Source of the DNA: Candidatus Zhuqueibacterota bacterium 4572_119
GTDB taxonomy: Bacteria > Zhuqueibacterota > Zhuqueibacteria > Thermofontimicrobiales > Thermofontimicrobiaceae
Reading direction: 5' to 3'
Length of the DNA stretch: 6,624 nucleotides
Assembly: GCA_002084535.1 (NCBI GenBank)
Contig: NBLI01000208.1
Span: forward strand, 1-6,624
The position numbers and the translations under genes were made by a program. The notes beneath the pieces are model-generated. The model did not search any database. It was not told where the DNA came from and saw nothing but the letters and a program-made list of their open reading frames with translations. Positions 1 to 4,850 of this stretch are shown here, piece by piece (positions within the stretch are counted from its first letter, which is position 1; each line of letters starts with the position of its first letter).

Positions 1-975
1 CAAAAACAGGAGAAGAGCGGAGGTCTCACGTATGATGTTACTAATGCTGAAAATCATACCTCTATCGTAACCATCGCTCCCAGCCCCAGGGACCGCAATG
101 TTATCTGGGTTGGCACTGATGACGGGCAGGTACAAATCACCCGCGATGGTGGAAAAACATGGACAAATGTTACAGGAAGAATTCCCAAATTACCTGACAA
201 CACCTGGTGTCCCCACATCGAAGCATCAAAGTTCGCTGGCAGCACCTGCTACGCGGTTTTCGAAGATCACCGTCGCAGCAACTGGACAACCTATATTTAC
301 AAAACAGAAAATTACGGTAAAAAGTGGAAGTCTCTTACAAAAAATAATCCCATCAGTTTAGCTGACGCAGGCGCACCTGAGGAGTGGGGTTTTGCTCATG
401 TGATTGAACAGGACCCGGTAAAAAAAGAGCTGCTTTACCTGGGGACTGAATTTGGTTTATTCATTAGTTTTAATGATGGCAAAAACTGGATGAAATGGAA
501 GCACGGTGTGCCAACTGTACCGGTGAGAGCTTTGATCGTCCATCCCAGGGACCATGACCTGATAATCGGAACTCATGGACGCGCGGCTTTTGTTCTCGAC
601 GATGTGCGCCCGCTTCGATCTATTTCTGAAAAATTGCTGGCAAAGCAGCTTCATGTTTTTGAAGTGGTCGCAGCGTATCAGCATCACATCAAAGCAGTGG
701 CAGGTTACCACTTCCCGGCAGACGCGATATTTCAGGGAGAAAATCGTGCCTACGGCGCTTTGATCACCTATTATCTGAATCCTGACCAGCTTAATAAAGA
801 AAAGAAGGTAGATACTGAAAAGGCTGAAAATGTAAATAATGGTAAAGTAAAGAAAAAGAAGAATGTAAACATTGAAATATATAGTGCATCTGACAAGCTT
901 GTGCGCAAACTGGAAAATCCGGTCAAAGGAGGATTAAATAGAATTTTCTGGAATTTCCCGGAAAATATAAAATAA
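1..975 (+). CDS. BNR/Vps10-like exported beta-propeller protein, C-terminal part (5' end outside window, frame broken at 3' end)
   Basis: Frame 1 is open from the first base and encodes 324 residues before TAA at 973-975. Asp-box (BNR) propeller motifs are visible: TRDGGKTW at residues 47-54, a degenerate TENYGKKW at 102-109, and SFNDGKNW at 156-163. The THGR element at 191-194, followed by a VLDD stretch, resembles the closing blade of the bacterial sortilin/Vps10-like family (often annotated 'glycosyl hydrolase' or 'VPS10 domain-containing protein'). After it come a lysine-rich linker (about residues 265-285) and an Ig/FlgD-like segment ending GLNRIFWNF. Members of this family are usually about 1,000 residues or more and continue through this Ig-like segment into a helical tail. 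Here the frame stops in mid-domain and the expected continuation lies in frame 3 (next entries). The gene is thus truncated or frameshifted. The biochemical activity is not known; secretion is inferred from the family, since the signal peptide is outside the window. Confidence 0.85.
   Translation, partial: QKQEKSGGLTYDVTNAENHTSIVTIAPSPRDRNVIWVGTDDGQVQITRDGGKTWTNVTGRIPKLPDNTWCPHIEASKFAGSTCYAVFEDHRRSNWTTYIYKTENYGKKWKSLTKNNPISLADAGAPEEWGFAHVIEQDPVKKELLYLGTEFGLFISFNDGKNWMKWKHGVPTVPVRALIVHPRDHDLIIGTHGRAAFVLDDVRPLRSISEKLLAKQLHVFEVVAAYQHHIKAVAGYHFPADAIFQGENRAYGALITYYLNPDQLNKEKKVDTEKAENVNNGKVKKKKNVNIEIYSASDKLVRKLENPVKGGLNRIFWNFPENIK
942..972 (+). other. Frame-break interval within the BNR/Vps10-like gene
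   Basis: Both frames are open only here: frame 3 opens after TAG at 939-941 and frame 1 closes at TAA 973-975. Frame 1 reads NRIFWNF and frame 3 reads PGKYKIKI almost immediately after. Moving from frame 1 to frame 3 is a -1 change, equivalent to loss of 1 or 3n+1 bases. As I recall the family, a linker of tens of residues usually separates these two elements, so an out-of-frame deletion fits better than a single-base slip. An assembly error cannot be excluded. Confidence 0.7.
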
Positions 976-980
976 AAATA

Positions 981-1550
981 GTGTTTAATGAACTTGAGTG
1001 CAGCACCTTTGTTGATGTACTCACAGATCCCCGCGCGCCGGTTGCTCTTGAAGAACAGACAGAAAAAAATGAAAGCATTATTCAAGTTGGTAAATATATT
1101 GAAGTTGTGGCGGAAGCTGTTAAACAAATCAGGAAAACCAACCGGGCGATTGATACAATAATGGAAAGGTTGAAAGAAGACAACAGCGATTCTGCTAAAG
1201 AACTGATAAAAGCTGGTAAAGAACTCAAAAAGAAGATTAAAAAAGTTACAGGGCTATTTGTTTCCCAATCGGAAAAGCAGGGAATCACGCGTGAAAAAAA
1301 CGCGTACCGCGCGCTTCGTTCTGTGATGGGATCACTTTATTCATCTTTCGATAAACCAACTGAGAGCCAATTAAAATATCTCGACCAGGCAAAAAATGAA
1401 CTGGATATCGCGTTAAAAAAATTGAATCATCTGTTTGAAACCGACGTAACAGAATTTAAAAAATCTGTTGCAAAAGCTAACTTTGATGTTTTTCCGGTTA
1501 CAGAACCATTGACTTCCGATTGGGAAAAAAAGGAAAAGCAAGAAAAATAA
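981..1550 (+). pseudogene. Out-of-frame C-terminal remainder of the BNR/Vps10-like protein
   Basis: Frame 3 is open from 942 (after a TAG at 939-941) to TAA at 1548-1550. The first start-like codon is GTG at 981, giving 189 residues. The translation before that GTG is meaningful: PGKYKIKI, running into VFNELECSTFVDVLTDPR, matches the strand that follows the GLNR-W motif in this family, where a 'PGxYxVxL ... DPR' pattern is usual. The rest (about residues 25-165 of the fragment) is rich in Lys, Glu and Leu, predicted helical, and resembles the family's C-terminal helical tail. No Shine-Dalgarno sequence stands at a usable distance before GTG 981, and the family homology starts upstream of it. 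The segment is therefore best read as the continuation of the preceding gene after a frame break, not a separate gene. Re-initiation at GTG, five bases after the TAA, is possible but weakly supported. Confidence 0.75.
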
Positions 1551-1569
1551 TTTATCAGTACATTTGGAT

Positions 1570-1590
1570 TGAAGTAATCGCGTTACTTCA
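1570..1590 (+). terminator. Possible stem-loop after the broken BNR/Vps10-like gene
   Basis: TGAAGTAA (1570-1577) and TTACTTCA (1583-1590) form a perfect 8-bp stem around TCGCG, starting 20 bases after the stop at 1550. No T-run follows, so it is not a classical rho-independent terminator. It may instead act as a 3'-end-stabilising hairpin. A small palindrome, TTGCA-A-TGCAA, follows at 1593-1603. Confidence 0.35.
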
Positions 1591-1653
1591 TGTTGCAATG
1601 CAATTACGCACTCATAGCTAAATCAATATATTAATTACAATTATTGGCTATTC

Positions 1654-1833
1654 GGTTTAAAAATTAAGCTTATAAAAAAGAGTCAACTCTAAAAAGGTAA
1701 AAATTAGGTATTTTTCAATCAAAACAAAAACTGTTTATATTGAAGTTATAGCACCATAATTTTTGAAAAATCTGAAAATACCTGGTTTTTAAAATAGACT
1801 CATAAAAATTTCAAGCTCTCCACATCTTGAACC
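1654..1833. repeat. Long imperfect inverted repeat, possibly a MITE-like element
   Basis: Several short inverted pairs lie in the same order on both sides of a centre near 1745. They are GGTTTAA 1654-1660 with TTGAACC 1827-1833 (one mismatch), AGCTT 1667-1671 with AAGCT 1813-1817, GAGTC 1680-1684 with GACTC 1797-1801, TAAAAA 1690-1695 with TTTTTA 1786-1791, and AGGTATTTTTCA 1706-1717 with TGAAAATACCT 1773-1783 (one extra T). Gaps between the pairs differ by a few bases on the two sides. The region has no coding capacity. This may be a decayed non-autonomous mobile element or a large foldback. The AT-rich composition makes some pairing expected by chance, and I saw no clear target-site duplication. 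Confidence 0.35.
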
Positions 1834-1851
1834 CTGATTTATGAGATGTGG
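1820..1851 (+). promoter_or_regulatory. Perfect 8-bp inverted repeat upstream of the TonB-dependent receptor
   Basis: CCACATCT at 1820-1827 is the exact reverse complement of AGATGTGG at 1844-1851, with a 16-base spacer. It ends 38 bases before the receptor ATG. It could be an operator for a dimeric regulator or a stem-loop in the 5' leader. I do not recognise it as a known riboswitch: no cobalamin-box-like conserved elements are visible. It also overlaps the right arm of the longer imperfect inverted repeat. Confidence 0.4.
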
Positions 1852-1889
1852 TGTTACGTCGGTATAAATAAACAACAGGAAAAATTTGA

Positions 1890-4223
1890 ATGAGAGATAG
1901 AAGGTTGTGTAGATCGCGATTAACTAAATTTATTCTATTTATTATTTTGATGCTATCAACTGTTAGTTTTGCCAGAGAGACGCCTCAAGTCGAGGGAATC
2001 ATTATTGATAATATAACCAAATCGCCCATTGCAAATGTGAATATCTATTTTAACTCTCTGGGCAAAGGGACAATTTCCGATAGCAGCGGATATTTCTTTT
2101 TGCAAAATGTACCCGAAGGGAAACAGGAATTAATCGTCAATCATATCGGCTATAAAAAAAAACGAATCCAGGTAGAAATTCAAAAAGGAAACAAAAACAA
2201 ACTTCACATCCAGTTGTCGCCACGAGCAATTTCTTTAAATGAAATAATTTTCACCGCTAACAGGCGTAATGAAAATATCTTTAAAAGCCAAAATGATGTG
2301 GCAGTCGCGACTACTGAAAAAATTTCCATCAGGACCTCACCAAATACGGCAGACGCTTTGCGGGAATTGCCGGGCGTACTTGTGCAAAAAACAACTGCCG
2401 GACATGGTTCCCCGATAATCCGGGGAATGATTGGTAAAAATGTGCTATTACTTTATAATGGGATCAGGTTAAACAAACCCACCTTCCGCTTTGGCGCTAA
2501 TCAATACATGAATACAATTAATGTCGAATTGCTGGAACGGATCGAGGTAATTAAAGGACCAAGCTCGGTAATGTACGGCTCGGATGCGATTGGTGGAGTC
2601 GTAAATATGATCCCCTCTTCGCTGGACTCGGATGATGCTTCCGATATGCCATTTTCCTCATCATTTTCTTCCCGATATGGCAGCGCCGATCAATCAATCA
2701 TTCTGAATGGAATGTTATTTAAGAAATTTAACAATATCACTTTTGCCGGATTCATTGCAAAAAAGAATTTTGGCGACCTCAAAGCGGGGGGAGAAATCGG
2801 GGAACAAAAACCAACCGGCTATAAAGAACTGGACGGAGATTTTAGGATCGGTATCAAACTGAATCAGGATACTTATCTGGATTTGGATTTAATGGCTGTC
2901 AACCAGGAAGAGGTTCCCCGCTATGATAAATATGTTACCGGCAAATACGAAACCTATATTTATGATCCACAAAACCGTTATCTGGCAGGACTCACGTTAC
3001 GCTCTAATTTAAACTCCACGAGTTGGCTCAGTTCTTTCAAACTTAATCTTTCCGCGCAATTTGAAGAAGAGGGCACAACACTGGTAAAATCAGGAAATGA
3101 AGCGATAACAAAAAACCGAAATGTTCTGACCACGCTTGGCTCCTACCTTCAAATTAATTCGATTTTTCGATCCCGAAATGTTATTAGCTGGGGTTATGAA
3201 TTTTATGTTGATAAAATTAATAGCAACCGCGTCAGGGAAGAAAATGGCTTTTCAGAAAATATAAGACCGAGCTTTCCCAACGGTTCGGTTTACAGTTCGA
3301 CCGGTTTATTTTTAAATGACCATTTTATTATGAATCAAAAGACAGACCTTACCATTGGTTTACGCTGGAGCCACTTTACAATTAGCACACCATTTGATGT
3401 TGACTTCGGGGATTTTGATGACCGATATGGCGAATTTACCGGATCTGTCGGCTTCAGCTACCGTCCGCTAAACTGGTTGAATTTTGTCGGAACATACGCC
3501 AAAGGTTTCCGCGCGCCCAATTTTAATGACACAATTGTTCTCAAAGTTTCCAACGCGGGTGTTGACGCGCCAAGTCCTGGCTTATCACCTGAGAAAAGTC
3601 ATAATTTTGAAGCCGGTATAAAAATAAATCACGACAAGTTGTATGGTTCGTTTTTTATGTTCTATAACAAGTTAGTGGATTTAATTGACAGGTATAAAGG
3701 AAGTTTTAACGGACTTAGTTTTTATGATGAAAATGGAAATGGCATCAGGGACGAGGATGAAGTTGATATTTACCAAAAACGAAACGCGGCTAAAGCTTAC
3801 ATCGCAGGCTGGGAATTTTCAACTATATTCAAAATAAGTGATATGTGGAGTTTAACTGGATTCGTGTTTTGGACTTTTGGACAAAACCAAACATTTAACG
3901 AACCTATGAGCCGAATTCCTCCGCTGATGGGCATGGGGTCGATTCGCTGCAAGCCAAAAGAAAATTTAAAATTCGATTTATTTTTCCGCGCAGCAACAAA
4001 ACAGCATCGGCTGTCAACCCGCGACATGGATGACAGCCGTATTCCCGAAGGCGGTACACCCGGCTGGAAAACATTGAATTTGAGAAGCTCGATTAACATC
4101 CGTTCTCATTTTGTTTTTAATTTTATTCTGGAAAATATTCTGGATGAGACTTACAAAGAACATGGATCAGGTGTTTATTCGCCGGGTAGAGGATTTGTGG
4201 TGGGGATTAAATATCAGAATTGA
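1890..4223 (+). CDS. TonB-dependent outer-membrane receptor with carboxypeptidase-regulatory-like N-terminal domain
   Basis: This complete 777-residue protein should form a plugged 22-strand beta-barrel that imports a scarce ligand using TonB-ExbBD energy. An arginine-rich n-region plus hydrophobic core (about 13-28, ending SFA) is a Sec signal peptide. Residues about 34-112 form a CarboxypepD_reg-like beta-sandwich, typical of FCB-group receptors. EIIFTA at 118-123 resembles the TonB box. The plug follows, with PIIRG around 175-179 and IEVIKGPSSVMYGSDAIGGVVN at 218-239. The barrel carries a FRAP motif at 540-543 and, further on, SPGLSPEKS, a loose counterpart of the NPNL-type box of heme receptors. 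Residues 613-624 (DENGNGIRDEDE) match an EF-hand-like calcium loop. The C-terminal strand ends GIKYQN, so the aromatic is not the last residue. ATG 1890 is preceded in frame by TGA (1887-1889) and by AGGA at 1877-1880, nine bases upstream, fixing the start. No SusD-like partner is seen, and the ligand is undetermined; heme or a siderophore is only a guess. Confidence 0.93.
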   Translation: MRDRRLCRSRLTKFILFIILMLSTVSFARETPQVEGIIIDNITKSPIANVNIYFNSLGKGTISDSSGYFFLQNVPEGKQELIVNHIGYKKKRIQVEIQKGNKNKLHIQLSPRAISLNEIIFTANRRNENIFKSQNDVAVATTEKISIRTSPNTADALRELPGVLVQKTTAGHGSPIIRGMIGKNVLLLYNGIRLNKPTFRFGANQYMNTINVELLERIEVIKGPSSVMYGSDAIGGVVNMIPSSLDSDDASDMPFSSSFSSRYGSADQSIILNGMLFKKFNNITFAGFIAKKNFGDLKAGGEIGEQKPTGYKELDGDFRIGIKLNQDTYLDLDLMAVNQEEVPRYDKYVTGKYETYIYDPQNRYLAGLTLRSNLNSTSWLSSFKLNLSAQFEEEGTTLVKSGNEAITKNRNVLTTLGSYLQINSIFRSRNVISWGYEFYVDKINSNRVREENGFSENIRPSFPNGSVYSSTGLFLNDHFIMNQKTDLTIGLRWSHFTISTPFDVDFGDFDDRYGEFTGSVGFSYRPLNWLNFVGTYAKGFRAPNFNDTIVLKVSNAGVDAPSPGLSPEKSHNFEAGIKINHDKLYGSFFMFYNKLVDLIDRYKGSFNGLSFYDENGNGIRDEDEVDIYQKRNAAKAYIAGWEFSTIFKISDMWSLTGFVFWTFGQNQTFNEPMSRIPPLMGMGSIRCKPKENLKFDLFFRAATKQHRLSTRDMDDSRIPEGGTPGWKTLNLRSSINIRSHFVFNFILENILDETYKEHGSGVYSPGRGFVVGIKYQN

Positions 4224-4240
4224 ACGGTTATAAATTTATT

Positions 4241-4275
4241 TTAACCACGGAGATCGCCGAGGACGCGGAGAAAAA
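4241..4275. repeat. GGAG-rich degenerate tandem repeat, dispersed-repeat type
   Basis: Three consecutive 9-10-base units share a CGGAG/CGAGG core: CCACGGAGAT at 4245-4254, CGCCGAGGA at 4255-4263 and CGCGGAGAAA at 4264-4273. They are framed by TTAA at 4241 and an A-rich tail. I recall similar CACGGAG/CACAGAG triplets as common intergenic repeats in many environmental bacterial genomes; this could not be checked here. It lies 18 bases after the receptor stop codon. Confidence 0.5.
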
Positions 4276-4360
4276 TTAATTTGGGTAAATTATAAAAATG
4301 ATTGGGTTCTCTTTTCAGATAAATGGTATCCGATCACAGGGTTGAAATTAAAGTAATATC

Positions 4361-4444
4361 TTGAAACCGCTGAAGCGGTTAAATAGCGGCTTTTTGTTCA
4401 TTTTTTTCCACCACAATGAATTGTGTTGCTGCTTCAAATTTGAA
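4361..4444. repeat. REP-like cluster of short hairpins with TGAA loops
   Basis: Two hairpins share the loop TGAA: AACCGC/GCGGTT (4365-4370 and 4375-4380) and CACAA/TTGTG (4412-4416 and 4421-4425). A perfect palindrome, TTCAAATTTGAA, follows at 4433-4444. The block begins with TTGAA (4361-4365), and TTCAA recurs near its end (4433-4437). Strings of such small hairpins resemble REP-type elements mobilised by IS200/IS605-family (RAYT) transposases, but no transposase is present and copy number elsewhere is unknown. Confidence 0.4.
4365..4395 (+). terminator. Possible intrinsic terminator downstream of the receptor gene
   Basis: AACCGC-TGAA-GCGGTT (4365-4380) is a 6-bp GC-containing hairpin. The alternative pairing CCGCT (4367-4371) with AGCGG (4385-4389) puts a five-T run (4391-4395) one base after the stem. 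A second T-run lies at 4401-4407. It begins 142 bases after the receptor stop, which is rather far, and the same bases may simply be part of a REP-like repeat. Confidence 0.35.
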
Positions 4445-4491
4445 CAATCACCATGCTCCAGAATTCTAATAAAAAATTGACCAGGCTCAAC

Positions 4492-4547
4492 TTTTAAACT
4501 ATCAAGAAACTTGAAACAGCTTTTAGCAATTAACTATTAGTTTAAAA
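4492..4547. repeat. 10-bp inverted repeat with nested hairpin
   Basis: TTTTAAACTA (4492-4501) and TAGTTTAAAA (4538-4547) are exact reverse complements. Directly inside the left arm sits a second perfect hairpin, TCAAG-AAA-CTTGA (4502-4514). A competing pair, TAACTA (4531-4536) with TAGTTA (4554-4559), overlaps the right arm. It could be a structured RNA or mobile-DNA debris. It is AT-rich, and function is not evident. Confidence 0.4.
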
Positions 4548-4568
4548 TACAATTAGTTATGTTGCGTC

Positions 4569-4604
4569 ATTCCAGTTCCACTGATTTTTGGCGGATACTG
4601 GAAT
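4569..4604. repeat. ATTCCAGT/ACTGGAAT stem-loop, dispersed-repeat type
   Basis: ATTCCAGT (4569-4576) pairs perfectly with ACTGGAAT (4597-4604). The stem extends inward as TCC (4577-4579) with GGA (4593-4595) after a one-base bulge. The flanking 'GTCATTCC ... GGAATC' shape recalls a common class of intergenic palindromic repeats ('GTCATTCCCG...CGGGAAT'), here strongly diverged. No T-run follows the stem immediately, so a terminator role is not favoured. Confidence 0.45.
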
Positions 4605-4734
4605 CTCATGATTCAAAAAAAAAGTATCTCACATAAATTCAGATTCGTTTTTTAGCGATTCACTGGCACTATTCAAAAATATCAAATTTAGGAGTAGGGC
4701 TATTAATTAATTTCATATTCTTGTTATTAAAAAA

Positions 4735-4763
4735 TTGAATAAAGAAATTGGTGAATAACTTTA
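4735..4763 (+). promoter_or_regulatory. Weak candidate promoter for the downstream BNR/Vps10-like gene
   Basis: TTG at 4735-4737 and TAACTTTA at 4756-4763 resemble the Bacteroidota -33 (TTG) and -7 (TAnnTTTG) elements, with an 18-base spacer and one mismatch in the last base. It would leave a leader of about 80 bases before ATG 4851. In DNA this AT-rich such a match can arise by chance, and the phylum is uncertain. Confidence 0.22.
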
Positions 4764-4850
4764 AAGAAAAAAACTTCACTGCGCGATCCGCGGTTAAATA
4801 TCTTTTAATCACGATAAAAATTAAACCTTCAACCAATCAGGAGAAACCAA

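Noticed and set aside
771..1127. Minus-strand open frame of 118 codons opposite the frame-break region
   Set aside because: Its Phe- and Ser-rich translation is the expected mirror of Lys/Glu-rich coding DNA; the + strand frames on both sides match a known family.
1863..1868. TATAAA as a -10 element for the receptor gene
   Set aside because: It lies so close to the ribosome binding site (1877-1880) that the transcript would start at or inside it, and no fitting -35 element is found about 17 bases upstream.
3797..4099. Minus-strand open frame of 100 codons inside the receptor gene
   Set aside because: It lies wholly within a convincing TonB-dependent receptor frame and resembles no known protein.
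1890..4223. Receptor as a SusC-type glycan importer
   Set aside because: At 777 residues it is shorter than usual SusC proteins (about 1,000), and no SusD-like lipoprotein gene follows; a carboxypeptidase-regulatory-like domain alone is not specific for SusC.
4361..4444. Hairpin series as a CRISPR array
   Set aside because: The units are not direct repeats of constant length, there are no regular spacers, and no cas gene is visible.
4477..4505. TTGACC ... TATCAA (17-base spacer) as a sigma-70-like promoter
   Set aside because: The -10 match is poor, it overlaps an inverted repeat, it is about 350 bases from the next gene, and FCB-group promoters usually differ from this pattern.
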